Positions 35,067 to 47,548 of a DNA stretch of 64,000 nucleotides are shown here, piece by piece; positions within the stretch are counted from its first letter, which is position 1, and the number at the start of each line of letters is the position of its first letter. The position numbers and the translations under genes were made by a program. A model generated the notes under the pieces. That model was not told the DNA's origin and ran no database searches. It saw only the letters and a list, made by a program, of their open reading frames with translations. The DNA comes from Nocardioides pinisoli (lineage in GTDB: Bacteria > Actinomycetota > Actinomycetes > Propionibacteriales > Nocardioidaceae), in the NCBI RefSeq assembly GCF_024199985.1, contig NZ_JANARS010000002.1, positions 434,001 through 498,000 of the forward strand, in the 5' to 3' direction.

Positions 35067-35782
35067 GACTCCACCTCCGGGAGCTCGTGCGTGTCGGACG
35101 TGAGGCCCTCGCCGGAGCCGCGGCCGGTGAGCCACCAGCCCAGCGCCGCCGACGTACCGGTGATCACGGGGACCGTCCCGCCGTCGTCGTTCTCCAGCGG
35201 TGGGCCGTAGTGCCAGGCGCGGTCGAGGTCGGTGGGTCTCACGTCGAAGGGCGCCGGGTAGGGGCGCTTGGTCATCGACTCCAGCAGGATCACCCGGAAG
35301 TCCTCGGGCCAGTCGTCGGCGGTGTAGCCGCAGCCGAGGTCGGCGTGGTGGATCTCCACCTCGCGCAGCCGCATCAGCACGACGTTGTGCAGCGCGAAGT
35401 CGGGCCCTCCTGGGGTGCGCTCGAAGCGGCCCTCCCAGTCCTGCTCGTGCATCGCGGCGAGCGCCTCGCCGAAGAGCGCGGTGGAGGCCAGGAAGCGGTC
35501 ACGCAGCTCGGCTGGGGCGGCAGCGGCGAGCTCCTCGATGTCGGCGTCGCGCCTCTCGGGTGAGGCGTACATCGGCTGCGGATGGCCCACGTGCGCGCCG
35601 TGCAGCACGCCTGCGAGCCCCTCGGCGTTGAGCGTGAGGTGCGCCACCACGTGCGCCCGCGTCCAGCCGGGGAGTTGGGACGGCTCGGCATACTGGGCGT
35701 CGGAGAGCGCGTCGACCGTGCGGACGAGCGCTCGATCGGCTCGGGCGATGGTGTCCGGGTCGGGTCTCGGGACGTCGATCAC
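35060..35782 (-). CDS. Maleylpyruvate isomerase family (mycothiol-dependent DinB-like) protein
   Basis: A 240-residue protein with the four-helix DinB-like fold of mycothiol-dependent enzymes. [25 protein letters not shown] carries the first metal His; [20 protein letters not shown] supplies further His ligands. Mycothiol-dependent maleylpyruvate isomerases and related transferases share this form. It is coupled to the MBL hydrolase by a 7-bp overlap, suggesting a mycothiol thioester or conjugate pathway ending in hydrolysis and sulfur transfer. The GTG at 35782 is the assumed start; the long frame before it crosses the uvrA promoter. Confidence 0.82.
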   Translation of the reverse strand: MIDVPRPDPDTIARADRALVRTVDALSDAQYAEPSQLPGWTRAHVVAHLTLNAEGLAGVLHGAHVGHPQPMYASPERRDADIEELAAAAPAELRDRFLASTALFGEALAAMHEQDWEGRFERTPGGPDFALHNVVLMRLREVEIHHADLGCGYTADDWPEDFRVILLESMTKRPYPAPFDVRPTDLDRAWHYGPPLENDDGGTVPVITGTSAALGWWLTGRGSGEGLTSDTHELPEVESW

Positions 35783-35907
35783 CCGCCCATCGTGCCACTT
35801 CGACGGACTGCCCAGCCTCCACCCTGCCGGGTGGACGATGGGCCCGCTGTCGGTGCTGCGTGAGAAGGTGGAACGGTGCGTCGGCTTGCGCGCGACGCCG
35901 CCCTGGG

Positions 35908-35923
35908 ACGAACATGTGTTCGA
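35908..35923. promoter_or_regulatory. LexA (SOS) box of uvrA
   Basis: ACGAACATGTGTTCGA, with the perfect core CGAAC-ATGT-GTTCG; only the first base differs from TCGAAC-N4-GTTCGA. It lies 55-70 bp upstream of the uvrA start and marks uvrA as DNA-damage inducible. Confidence 0.85.
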
Positions 35924-35978
35924 CTCCGTCCCCATCAGATCGTCACCGCCAAGACGAGGACCCAGAACGAGGACCACT

Positions 35979-39017
<3,039 letters not shown>

Positions 39018-39049
39018 TCGGCCATCAGGTTCCTCACAGGTCCGCTGGC

Positions 39050-39055
39050 TAGGGT
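39050..39055 (+). promoter_or_regulatory. -10 hexamer of the Rieske lipoprotein gene
   Basis: TAGGGT, 6 nt before the ATG at 39062. Confidence 0.5.
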
Positions 39056-39061
39056 CGCCCC

Positions 39062-39538
39062 ATGACCGCCATCAACAGACGTCGCGCCCTCACCGGATCG
39101 GCGGCGATCGCCGTCGGTGTCCCCGTCCTCGCCGCCTGCGGGTCCGACGACGGCTCGACGGCCACCGACCCCACGGAGTCCAGCAGCCCGTCGCCGAGCG
39201 ACGCGTCACCCTCGGAGCCCAGCTCCGACGGCACGCAGACCCCCGGCGCCGGCGCGGCGCTGGCGAGCGCCTCGGCCGTCCCGGTCGGGGGCTGCTTCGT
39301 CAACGCCGACGCCAAGGTGGTGGTGACCCAGCCGACCGAGGGCGACTTCAAGGCGTTCTCGGCCGTCTGCACCCACCAGGGTTGCCTCGTGGAGTCGAGC
39401 AGCGAGGGCGACATCCCGTGCCCGTGCCACGGCAGCCGCTTCTCCCTCGAGGACGGCTCGCCGGTCAACGGGCCGGCGACGGCTGCCCTGGCCGCGGTCG
39501 AGATCACCGTCGACGGCGACTCGATCACCGAGGCCTGA
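39062..39538 (+). CDS. Exported Rieske [2Fe-2S] lipoprotein
   Basis: A 158-residue exported protein. The start [22 protein letters not shown] has a twin-arginine-like pattern (RRRAL) and a lipobox (VLAAC) whose Cys would be lipidated. A Ser/Pro/Thr-rich linker (about 30-70) follows. The Rieske domain has CTHQGC and CPCHGS, the two Cys-His pairs that hold the [2Fe-2S] cluster. Export through Tat fits a protein that folds with its cofactor before translocation. There is no bc1 partner here; it probably serves another electron transfer at the outer face. Confidence 0.9.
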   Translation: MTAINRRRALTGSAAIAVGVPVLAACGSDDGSTATDPTESSSPSPSDASPSEPSSDGTQTPGAGAALASASAVPVGGCFVNADAKVVVTQPTEGDFKAFSAVCTHQGCLVESSSEGDIPCPCHGSRFSLEDGSPVNGPATAALAAVEITVDGDSITEA

Positions 39539-39544
39539 CGTTCG

Positions 39545-39561
39545 CACGCACCTGATGCGTG
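39545..39561 (+). terminator. Short hairpin between the Rieske gene and uvrC
   Basis: cacgca and tgcgtg flank a 5-nt loop (cctga), 7 bp after the Rieske stop codon at 39538. A weak terminator or an operator in the uvrC promoter region. Confidence 0.3.
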
Positions 39562-39593
39562 ACCAGGCGGTCTTCGGTGTCGGGGGCCGCCCG

Positions 39594-39599
39594 TAGGGT
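39594..39599 (+). promoter_or_regulatory. -10 hexamer of the uvrC-rapZ-yvcK operon
   Basis: TAGGGT, 6 nt before the GTG at 39606. No LexA-like box found here. Confidence 0.5.
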
Positions 39600-39605
39600 T
39601 GGCGG

Positions 39606-41597
39606 GTGGCCAGCCCGAGCTCCTATCGCCCTGCGCCGGGGTCGATCCCGACCAAGCCGGGGGTCTACCGCTTCCGCGACGCCAAGGGCCGCGTCATCTA
39701 CGTCGGCAAGGCCAAGAGCCTGCGGCCGCGGCTCTCGTCCTACTTCCAGGACATCGGCAACCTCCACCCCCGCACGGCCAGCATGGTCACCACCGGCGCG
39801 AGCGTGGAGTGGACCGTCGTCGACACCGAGGTCGAGGCACTCCAGCTGGAGTACAGCTGGATCAAGGAGTTCGACCCGCGCTTCAACGTGAAGTACCGCG
39901 ACGACAAGTCCTACCCGTGGCTGGCGGTCACGGTCGGCGACGAGTTCCCCCGGGTGATGGTCGGCCGCGGTGCCAAACGCAAGGGCACCCGCTACTTCGG
40001 GCCCTACAGCCACGCCTGGGCCATCCGCGAGACCGTCGACCAGCTGCTGCGCGTCTTCCCGATGCGCTCGTGCAGCAACGGCGTCTTCAAGCGCTCGGCG
40101 CAGATCGGCCGGCCCTGCCTGCTCGGCTACATCGACAAGTGCGCGGCCCCCTGCGTCGGCAACGTGACGCCCGAGGAGCACCGCGCGATCGTCGACGACT
40201 TCTGCGACTTCATGGCCGGCAACACCACCGCCTTCACCCGGCGCATCGAGCGGGAGATGTACGCCGCCTCCGAGGCGCTCGACTTCGAGAAGGCCGCCCG
40301 GCTCCGTGACGACCTCGGCGCGCTCACCAAGGCACTGGAGAAGCAGGCGGTGGTGCTCGGCGACGGCACCGACGCCGACGTCATCGCCCTGGCCGAGGAC
40401 CCGCTCGAGGTCGCTGTCCAGATCTTCTACGTCCGCGGCGGGCGCATCCGCGGCCAGCGGGGCTGGGTCGCCGACCGCTCAGACGACAGCGACACCGCCG
40501 GTCTGGTCCAGGAGTTCCTGCTCCAGCTCTACGGCGGCGTCGGCGCGGACGAGGGGGGCGACAGCATCCCGCGCGAGGTGCTGGTGCCGGCCCTGCCGCC
40601 CGACCGGGAGGTGCTCGAGCAGCTGCTCACCGAACGACGCGGCAGCAAGGTCGCCATCCGGGTCCCGCAGCGCGGTGACAAGCGCGACCTGCAGCAGACC
40701 GTCGCGACCAACGCCGCCCAGGCGCTGGCGCTGCACAAGACCAAGCGGGCCAGCGACCTCACGACCCGCAACCGCGCCCTGGAGGAGATCCAGAAGTCGC
40801 TGGACCTCGACGAGGTGCCGCTGCGCATCGAGTGCTACGACGTCTCCAACCTGCAGGGCACCGAGGTCGTCGCCTCCATGGTCGTCTTCGAGGACGGCCT
40901 GGCCCGCAAGTCCGAGTACCGGCGCTTCGTCATCCGCGGCGTCGACGGCCAGAACGACGTCGCCTCGATGCACGAGGTGATCACCCGGCGCTTCAAGCGG
41001 CTCCTCGACGAGCAGGCCAGGAGCGAGACGGTCTCGACCGACTCCGGGCCGATGCTCGTCGATCCAGAGACGGGACGCCCCCGCAAGTTCGCCTACGCCC
41101 CGTCGCTGGTCGTCGTCGACGGCGGGCCGCCCCAGGTGGCAGCGGCCCAGCAGGCGCTCGCCGAGCTCGGCGTCGACGACGTACCGGTGTGCGGGCTGGC
41201 CAAGCGGCTCGAGGAGGTGTGGCTGCCGGGGGAGGAGGACCCGGTGATCATGGCCCGCACCAGCGAGGGCCTCTACCTCCTCCAGCGCATCCGCGACGAG
41301 GCCCACCGCTTCGCCATCAACCACCACCGCGGCCGGCGGTCCAAGTCGATGGTCGAGAGCGCGCTCGACGACGTCCCCGGCCTGGGCGAGGTGCGGCGCA
41401 AGACGCTGCTCAAGCACTTCGGGTCCCTCAAGAAGCTCCGCGAGGCCGACGTCGACCAGATCGCGCTCGTCCCCGGCATCGGGCCGCGCACCGCGTCGGC
41501 CATCAAGGACGCCGTCGCGCACGCCGACGCGACCCGCAAGACTGCTCCCAAGGAGCCGACGATCAACACCGCCACCGGCGAGATCCTGGAGGACTGA
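39606..41597 (+). CDS. uvrC: Excinuclease ABC subunit C (UvrC)
   Basis: A 663-residue nuclease that cuts on both sides of a lesion bound by UvrB. Domain order: GIY-YIG nuclease ([20 protein letters not shown], about 19-38), cysteine-rich part with [15 protein letters not shown], a UVR motif ([15 protein letters not shown] near 223) that binds UvrB, an RNase H-like 5' nuclease region ([18 protein letters not shown], then [10 protein letters not shown]) and C-terminal helix-hairpin-helix motifs ([18 protein letters not shown] and [12 protein letters not shown]). Length is normal. The rapZ ATG follows its stop with no gap, so the operon is tight. Confidence 0.98.
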   Translation: MASPSSYRPAPGSIPTKPGVYRFRDAKGRVIYVGKAKSLRPRLSSYFQDIGNLHPRTASMVTTGASVEWTVVDTEVEALQLEYSWIKEFDPRFNVKYRDDKSYPWLAVTVGDEFPRVMVGRGAKRKGTRYFGPYSHAWAIRETVDQLLRVFPMRSCSNGVFKRSAQIGRPCLLGYIDKCAAPCVGNVTPEEHRAIVDDFCDFMAGNTTAFTRRIEREMYAASEALDFEKAARLRDDLGALTKALEKQAVVLGDGTDADVIALAEDPLEVAVQIFYVRGGRIRGQRGWVADRSDDSDTAGLVQEFLLQLYGGVGADEGGDSIPREVLVPALPPDREVLEQLLTERRGSKVAIRVPQRGDKRDLQQTVATNAAQALALHKTKRASDLTTRNRALEEIQKSLDLDEVPLRIECYDVSNLQGTEVVASMVVFEDGLARKSEYRRFVIRGVDGQNDVASMHEVITRRFKRLLDEQARSETVSTDSGPMLVDPETGRPRKFAYAPSLVVVDGGPPQVAAAQQALAELGVDDVPVCGLAKRLEEVWLPGEEDPVIMARTSEGLYLLQRIRDEAHRFAINHHRGRRSKSMVESALDDVPGLGEVRRKTLLKHFGSLKKLREADVDQIALVPGIGPRTASAIKDAVAHADATRKTAPKEPTINTATGEILED

Positions 41598-42467
41598 ATG
41601 CCCGAGCCGACCCCCGGCGAGCTCGTCATCGTCACCGGCATGACCGGCGCCGGGCGCAGTACGGCGGCCAAGGAGCTGGAGGACCTCGGCTACTTCGTCG
41701 TCGACAACCTCCCGCCCACCCTTGTCCGCGACGTCGTCCGGCTCGTCGACGACAGCCGCGGGATCGACCAGCCGATCGCCGTCGTGGTCGACGTCAGGTC
41801 CGGCTCGTTCTTCGACTCGCTGCAGGCCAACCGCCACCAGCAGGTGACCGGCCGGCCGACGACCCTGCTGTTCCTCGAGGCGACCGACGACGTGCTGGTG
41901 CGGCGCCAGGAGGCCGCGCGCCGGCCGCACCCGCTCCAGGGCGGCGGCCGGCTCCTCCACGGCCTCCAGCGCGAGCGCGGCGTGATGGCCGACATCCGCG
42001 GCGACGCCGACGTGCTGCTCGACACCACCAACTTCAACGTCCACCAGCTGCAGGACCGCATCGCCGAGCTGTTCGGCACCGCCGCCTCGACGCGGCTCAA
42101 GGTCACCGTCATCAGCTTCGGCTTCAAGTACGGCATCCCGGTCGACGCCGACTGGGTGGCCGACATGCGCTTCCTGCCCAACCCCCACTGGGTCCCCGAG
42201 CTGCGCCCGCAGAACGGCCGCGACCCCGACGTGTCGGCGTACGTGCTCTCCCAGCCCGGTGCCGGGCGGTTCCTCGAGCAGTACCTCCCCGTCCTCAGGA
42301 CCGTCGCCGAGGGCTACCTCACCGAGGGCAAGCGGTTCATGCAGGTCGCCGTCGGCTGCACCGGCGGCAAGCACCGCAGCGTCGCGATGACCGAGGCGAT
42401 CGCGGGTCTGCTCCGCGACGCCGGCTACGACGTCAGCACCGCCCACCGCGACCTCGGCAGGGAGTGA
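41598..42467 (+). CDS. rapZ: RNase adapter protein RapZ (YvcJ family)
   Basis: A 289-residue ATP/GTP-binding protein. Walker A GMTGAGRST at residues 14-22; the C-terminal SFGFKYGIPVDADWVADMRFLPNPHW and GCTGGKHRS segments are diagnostic of RapZ/YvcJ. In Escherichia coli RapZ binds amino-sugar signal and guides RNase E to a small RNA; in actinobacteria the role is not established, but it is always next to yvcK and whiA. It starts right after the uvrC stop and the next gene starts one nt after its own stop. Confidence 0.95.
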   Translation: MPEPTPGELVIVTGMTGAGRSTAAKELEDLGYFVVDNLPPTLVRDVVRLVDDSRGIDQPIAVVVDVRSGSFFDSLQANRHQQVTGRPTTLLFLEATDDVLVRRQEAARRPHPLQGGGRLLHGLQRERGVMADIRGDADVLLDTTNFNVHQLQDRIAELFGTAASTRLKVTVISFGFKYGIPVDADWVADMRFLPNPHWVPELRPQNGRDPDVSAYVLSQPGAGRFLEQYLPVLRTVAEGYLTEGKRFMQVAVGCTGGKHRSVAMTEAIAGLLRDAGYDVSTAHRDLGRE

Positions 42468-42468
42468 C

Positions 42469-43437
42469 GTGGCCCGCGACACCGCGCAGGCCGCGGTGGC
42501 CCTGGGCGGCGGGCACGGCCTGTTCGCGACCCTGTCGGCGCTGCGGCGGCTCCACGACGACCTCACCATCGACGACCTGACGGCGGTCGTGACCGTCGCC
42601 GACAACGGCGGCTCCTCGGGGCGGCTGCGCGGGGAGTTCGGCGTGCTGCCGCCCGGCGACCTGCGGATGGCCCTCGCCGCGCTGTGCGGCGACGACGAGT
42701 GGGGCCGCACCTGGGCCGACGTCCTGCAGCACCGGTTCGCCGGCCAGGGGGAGATGAACGGCCACGTCGTCGGAAACCTGCTGATCGTCGGGCTCTGGGA
42801 GCTCATGGGGGAGCCGGTGCGGGCCCTCGACTGGGTCGGGCGGCTGCTGGGCGCCCACGGTCGCGTGCTGCCGATGGCGACCACGCCGATGGACATCACC
42901 GCGCGGGTGCGCGGCGTCGAGGAGGACGACCCCGCGGCCGTCACCGTCGTACGCGGTCAGGTCGAGGTGGCCACGACCGCCGGGCGCATCGAGTCGGTCG
43001 CCCTCGTCCCGGAGGACCCGCAGGCCTGCGCCGAGGCGGTCGACGCCATCCTCGCCGCCGAGTGGGTCGTGCTCGGCCCGGGGTCGTGGTTCAGCTCGGT
43101 GATCCCGCACCTGATGGTGCCCGGCCTGCGCCGGGCGCTGGCCGAGACCGCGGGCCGGCTCGTCGTCGTGCTCAACCTCGAGGCGCAAGCGGGGGAGACG
43201 ACCGGCTTCGGCCCCGTCGACCACCTGGCAGCGCTCTTCGAGCACGCCCCCGACCTCACCGTCCACGCGGTGCTCGTGGACGCGTCCGCGCTGGCCGACG
43301 ACCACGAGCGGCTCGAGCGTGAGGTCGCCGCTCGCGGGGCCCGTCTGGTGGTCGCCGACATCGCGGTCCCGGGTGAGCCGCGCCACGATCCGGACCGCTT
43401 GGCGGAGGCGTTCCGGCAGGTCGTGGACGAGGCCTGA
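42469..43437 (+). CDS. yvcK: Gluconeogenesis factor YvcK/CofD-like protein
   Basis: A 322-residue cytosolic protein of the YvcK family, related in fold to CofD phospholactate transferases. VALGGGHGLFATLSALRRL is the N-terminal nucleotide-sugar-binding loop; TVADNGGSSGRLR and LPPGDLRMALAAL are the next conserved blocks, and VLGPGSWFSSVIPHL is a later one. In Bacillus and mycobacteria YvcK/CuvA is needed for growth on gluconeogenic carbon and for cell-wall synthesis. GTG start, co-translated with rapZ. Confidence 0.94.
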   Translation: MARDTAQAAVALGGGHGLFATLSALRRLHDDLTIDDLTAVVTVADNGGSSGRLRGEFGVLPPGDLRMALAALCGDDEWGRTWADVLQHRFAGQGEMNGHVVGNLLIVGLWELMGEPVRALDWVGRLLGAHGRVLPMATTPMDITARVRGVEEDDPAAVTVVRGQVEVATTAGRIESVALVPEDPQACAEAVDAILAAEWVVLGPGSWFSSVIPHLMVPGLRRALAETAGRLVVVLNLEAQAGETTGFGPVDHLAALFEHAPDLTVHAVLVDASALADDHERLEREVAARGARLVVADIAVPGEPRHDPDRLAEAFRQVVDEA

Positions 43438-43506
43438 GTCACGCCCACGGGTGAGGCCCGACCGAAGCCGTCGAGGGTCGTTGACCTACGTGGCAGGATG
43501 CGCCCC

Positions 43507-44493
43507 ATGGCTATGACGGCACAGGTGAAGGCAGAGCTCGCCTCCACCCAGATCACCAAGACCTGCTGCCGCAAGGCCGAGGTGGCGTCCATGCTCCGCT
43601 TCGCCGGCGGCCTGCACATCGTCAGCGGCCGCATCGTCGTCGAGGCCGAGCTCGACACCGGCGCCGCGGCGCGCCGGCTGCGTACGGACATCGCCGAGGT
43701 CTACGGCCACCCGTCCGACGTGGTGATGGTCCAGGGCAACGGGATCCGCAAGGGCAGCCGCTACATCGTGCGCGTCACCAAGGACGGCGAGGCGCTCGCA
43801 CGCCAGACCGGCCTGCTCGACCAGCGCGGCCGCCCCGTGCGGGGGCTTCCGCCGGCGGTGGTCAGCGGCGGCGGGTGCGACGCCGTGGCCGCGTGGCGCG
43901 GTGCCTTCCTCGCCCACGGCTCGCTCACCGAGCCCGGCCGCTCGTCTTCGCTGGAGATCACCTGCCCCGGCCCCGAGGCCGCGCTCGCCATCGTCGGCGT
44001 CGCCCGTCGCCTCGGCATCTCCGCCAAGGCGCGCGAGGTGCGTGGCGTGGACCGCGTGGTGATCCGTGACGGCGACGCGATCGGCGCGCTGCTCACCCGG
44101 CTCGGCGCCCACGAGTCGCTGATGGCGTGGGAGGAGCGCCGGATGCGCCGCGAGGTGCGCGCCACCGCCAACCGGCTCGCCAACTTCGACGACGCCAACC
44201 TCCGCCGCTCGGCGCGCGCCGCCGTGGCCGCCGGCGCGCGCGTCGAGCGGGCCCTGGAGATCCTCGGCGAGGAGATCCCCGACCACCTGCGCCAGGCCGG
44301 ACACCTGCGCCTGGAGCACAAGCAGGCCTCGCTCGAGGAGCTGGGCCAGCTGCACGAGCCGGTCCTCACCAAGGACGCCATCGCCGGCCGGATCCGCCGT
44401 CTGCTGGCGATGGCCGACAAGCGCGCCGAGGAGCTGGGCATCCCCGACACCGAGTCGTCGCTGACCCCGGAGATGCTGGCCGAGGACGCCTGA
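43507..44493 (+). CDS. whiA: Sporulation/cell-division regulator WhiA
   Basis: A 328-residue DNA-binding protein made of a LAGLIDADG homing-endonuclease-like N-terminal part (without nuclease use) and a C-terminal helix-turn-helix. Visible: [13 protein letters not shown] start, [18 protein letters not shown], the C-terminal [19 protein letters not shown] and a helix-turn-helix around [13 protein letters not shown]. In Streptomyces WhiA activates genes for sporulation septation. The ATG at 43507 fits the family start; 43498 and 43513 are alternatives. Separated by 69 bp from yvcK, with a TTGACC that could be a -35. Confidence 0.95.
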   Translation: MAMTAQVKAELASTQITKTCCRKAEVASMLRFAGGLHIVSGRIVVEAELDTGAAARRLRTDIAEVYGHPSDVVMVQGNGIRKGSRYIVRVTKDGEALARQTGLLDQRGRPVRGLPPAVVSGGGCDAVAAWRGAFLAHGSLTEPGRSSSLEITCPGPEAALAIVGVARRLGISAKAREVRGVDRVVIRDGDAIGALLTRLGAHESLMAWEERRMRREVRATANRLANFDDANLRRSARAAVAAGARVERALEILGEEIPDHLRQAGHLRLEHKQASLEELGQLHEPVLTKDAIAGRIRRLLAMADKRAEELGIPDTESSLTPEMLAEDA

Positions 44494-44506
44494 GGCGACG
44501 GGGTCG

Positions 44507-47500
44507 CTAGCGCGCCTTCTCGCGGAGCGAGGCGCCGCGGGCACGTCGTACGGTCGCCCAGGCGCTCAGCAGCGCCACGGTGCCGAGCAGGACGGCCACG
44601 ACCAGCGCGGTCGCGCTCAGGAGCGCGGGGTCGACCCGAGCGACGACCCGCGGCCACGACGCCTCCTCGACCTGCCCGAGGGTGATGCGGCCCAGCACGA
44701 TGAGCTGGGCGGCCGCCCCGGCCAGCAGGCCCGCGACGGCCGCGGCGCCGAGCACCACGACCTGCTCCACGCCGACCGCCAGCAGAACGGAGCGGCGTCG
44801 TACGCCGACGACGCTGAGCGCCGCGGCGTCCATCCGGCGCCCCGGCAGCTGGATCGCCGTGGTGACCACGAGCCCGGCCACCGCCATCAGCAGCACGAGG
44901 ACCGCGGCGACGAGGTAGAGGCGGAGGGCGAGGGCGTACGCCGTGCCATCGAGCCGCTCGCGCTCCTGGGCGTGCAGGCGCTCGACCGCCAGCCCCCGGC
45001 GCGCGAGCTCGGTCGAGATCCGTTCGGGGGTGTCCGCCGCGGCCAGGACCCGGACCTCGAACTCCTCCTCGTAGACCGTCCGGTTGGTCGTGAGGACGGC
45101 GTAGTCGATCAGCACGCCCTCGGGGCCCAGGAAGGGGACGCTCTCCGCGACGAGCGCGGCCTCCGACGGCGGGGGACCACCGACCGTGGAGGTCGCGGCA
45201 CCGGCGGCGACGCGACCGAGCCGGTCGACGGCCTCGCGCCCGGCCACCACGGGGCGCAGCCCGCCGGTTCCGGACGTGAGGCCGGCCTTGCCGCTGCCCT
45301 CGGCGGTGACGACGAGTCCCGTCGCGGTGACGTCGACCTCCTGCGCGGCCTGGGTGATGCCCGCGTCGACGAGCTGCCAGTCGCCCTCGGTGAGGACCTC
45401 GGACGCCGGGCGGTCGTCGACCGCCAGTGGGCCGACGGCGTAGTCCCCGGCGAGCTCCGTGGGCAGGCCGGCCGGTCCGGCGAGGGCGAGGCCCTCGACG
45501 GTGCAGCCCTTGTCGCAGGGGACGCGTTCGGTGGCGGTGGACGTGCCGGCCGCGAAGGGTCCCACGTAGGCGTTGAAGTCGTTCCCGCCGGAGGTGCGCA
45601 GCCGCATCTCGACCGTGACCTCGCCGGCGTCCCGGGGCACGGTGAGGTCGAGGCGCAGGCGGGTGCCGGTGAGCGCGGGCGGGGACGGACGGGTGATGAG
45701 GCCGACCACGTCGTCGACGCTGCGACCGGGCGTCCACGACGGGTCCCACAGCGAGGCGGTGGGCAGCCGGGGCGCGTCGGCGACGACGTACACGCCGTCC
45801 TGGGCGTTCCAGGTGCCGGTGGCCATGAGCCAGCGGCCGTCGGGGTCGAGGCGGCGGGTGAGCGCCACGGCCTCGCGCATCGGCAGCTCGCTCGACCAGA
45901 CCGTGCTGGCCGGGGCCTGCGTGGCGGCGACGCTGCCCCGCCACGCGGCGGCCGCGTCGAAGGTGCCGGCGCCGAAGGTGACGACGGCGATGGCGATGGT
46001 CAGGGGGAGCACGACCAACGTGCCGACCGCGCGCCGCGCGACCGCCCGGACCGCCAGGAAGCCGGCGACGCCGCGTGCCGGGCGCCGGGCGAGCGCTCGT
46101 GCGGCCGCGCGCGCCCCACCGGCCGCACCGAGGCCCAGCACGGCCGCGATCAGCAGCGGCAGCGCGAGGTCCGCCGCGTCGGTGGCACCGCCCGAGGGGC
46201 GGGTGAGGGCGGCCACGACGAGGACGACGGTCAGTGCCACGAGCGCCACCGACCCCAGCACCGCGAGACGACCCGCCGGGCGGGGGCGGGCCTGGCCGCT
46301 CAGCTGGTCGGCGAGGCTGCGGGCGAGCACCGCGCGCGTCGAGACGACGCAGACCGCGACCGCGCAGGCGACGACCGCGGCGCAGGCGACCACGACGTAG
46401 GGCGGCAGCGGCACCGGCACGCCGGCCGGCAACCAGGAGCGCACCAGGGCCCAGGTGAGTGCCGCCCCGCCCGCGATGCCGACCGGCACCGCCAGGACGA
46501 CGAGGAGGAGCGGCTCGCTCAGCGCGAGCAGCCAGGTCCGGCGTCGGTCGGCGCCCCGGAGCGAGGCCAGGGCGAGGTCGGGGACGCGCAGCTCGCCGGC
46601 CGCCGAGGTGAGGCGGCTGAGGAGGGCCAGGGCGACGAGGACGAGGGAGACCACGGCCGGCGCCACGGCGAGGAGCGCCGCCCGGCGCTCGCGGTCGACG
46701 TCGGCGACGATGCCGTCGAGGTCGTTGTTGGAGATCTCGGCGGCGGTGCCGACCTCGAGCTGCTGGGGGGCCGGGTCCGCGGCGGCGCGCCGGGCCAGCG
46801 CCGGCAGCTCGGCGGCGTCGAGGTCCGCCGGCACGTCGATGCGGCTGTCCACCCGTACGACGAGCAGGCTCGGGGGGAGCCCGGCGAGCTGCTCGGGGGC
46901 GACGAGGTACGGCGCCGGCTGGCGGGGGACCTCCGTGCCCGTGCGCACCGTCGCCGGGACCGACGCCAGCCGGCCCGGCTCGAACCAGAAGTCCTCGAGC
47001 GCCTCCCGCCTGTCGGCGGCGACCGTCGGACCCGACGGGTAGGCATACGTGCCGACGAGGGTCAGCGTGCCGAACCGTCCGCCCAGGTCGATGCGGTCGC
47101 CGAGCTCGTGGCCGTCCTCCTCCGCGTCGCCGGCGAGCACCGCCACCTCACCCGGCGCGGAGGGGCAGCGTCCCTCCAGGTCGAGGTGGGTGCAGGCGTC
47201 CGGCTTCGCCAGCAGCATCACCTCGCCGAGGAAGCGCGAGACGAGCACGCGTGAGGTCTCGAGCTGGGCCGTCGGGGCGTGCTGGTCCTCGGGCAGGACG
47301 AGCTGCGCGAGCGTGTCGTCGAGCAGCGCGGCGGGGTCGTCGGTGGAGCCGCTCGGCCGGACCTCCCACGTGCGCCCCGTCAGCACGTTGCGCTCCTCGG
47401 CGAGGCGGGTGACGGCGTACGCGTTGCCGACGGCCGCGGCGAAGGACGGGCCGAGCACGGCGGAGCCCAGCGCCACGACCAGCAGGAGGAGGGTGCCGAC

Positions 47501-47548
47501 CGACAGCAGGGCGCGGGACCGCAGTCCGTCGAGCGCCACACGGATCAC
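44507..47548 (-). CDS. Large FtsX-like ABC transporter permease (A)
   Basis: A 1013-residue membrane protein, last gene of a four-gene operon. N-terminal helix (about 12-33), a large outer domain, then several FtsX-type helix groups (about residues 240-560 and 880-1005). The second outer region (around 560-860) contains DPDGRWLMATG and a C-x3-G-C-x-V-x-G-L motif, both found also in the neighbouring permease, so the two are diverged copies. FtsX permeases do not move bulk substrate; they couple ATP use to mechanical work on lipoproteins, lipids or wall enzymes. GTG start overlapping the previous stop (GTGA). Substrate unknown. Confidence 0.85.
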   Translation of the reverse strand: MIRVALDGLRSRALLSVGTLLLLVVALGSAVLGPSFAAAVGNAYAVTRLAEERNVLTGRTWEVRPSGSTDDPAALLDDTLAQLVLPEDQHAPTAQLETSRVLVSRFLGEVMLLAKPDACTHLDLEGRCPSAPGEVAVLAGDAEEDGHELGDRIDLGGRFGTLTLVGTYAYPSGPTVAADRREALEDFWFEPGRLASVPATVRTGTEVPRQPAPYLVAPEQLAGLPPSLLVVRVDSRIDVPADLDAAELPALARRAAADPAPQQLEVGTAAEISNNDLDGIVADVDRERRAALLAVAPAVVSLVLVALALLSRLTSAAGELRVPDLALASLRGADRRRTWLLALSEPLLLVVLAVPVGIAGGAALTWALVRSWLPAGVPVPLPPYVVVACAAVVACAVAVCVVSTRAVLARSLADQLSGQARPRPAGRLAVLGSVALVALTVVLVVAALTRPSGGATDAADLALPLLIAAVLGLGAAGGARAAARALARRPARGVAGFLAVRAVARRAVGTLVVLPLTIAIAVVTFGAGTFDAAAAWRGSVAATQAPASTVWSSELPMREAVALTRRLDPDGRWLMATGTWNAQDGVYVVADAPRLPTASLWDPSWTPGRSVDDVVGLITRPSPPALTGTRLRLDLTVPRDAGEVTVEMRLRTSGGNDFNAYVGPFAAGTSTATERVPCDKGCTVEGLALAGPAGLPTELAGDYAVGPLAVDDRPASEVLTEGDWQLVDAGITQAAQEVDVTATGLVVTAEGSGKAGLTSGTGGLRPVVAGREAVDRLGRVAAGAATSTVGGPPPSEAALVAESVPFLGPEGVLIDYAVLTTNRTVYEEEFEVRVLAAADTPERISTELARRGLAVERLHAQERERLDGTAYALALRLYLVAAVLVLLMAVAGLVVTTAIQLPGRRMDAAALSVVGVRRRSVLLAVGVEQVVVLGAAAVAGLLAGAAAQLIVLGRITLGQVEEASWPRVVARVDPALLSATALVVAVLLGTVALLSAWATVRRARGASLREKAR

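Noticed and set aside
43481..43500. A standard -35/-10 promoter for whiA (TTGACC with caggat).
   Set aside because: The spacing between the two hexamers is about 7 bp, far from the 16-19 bp needed.
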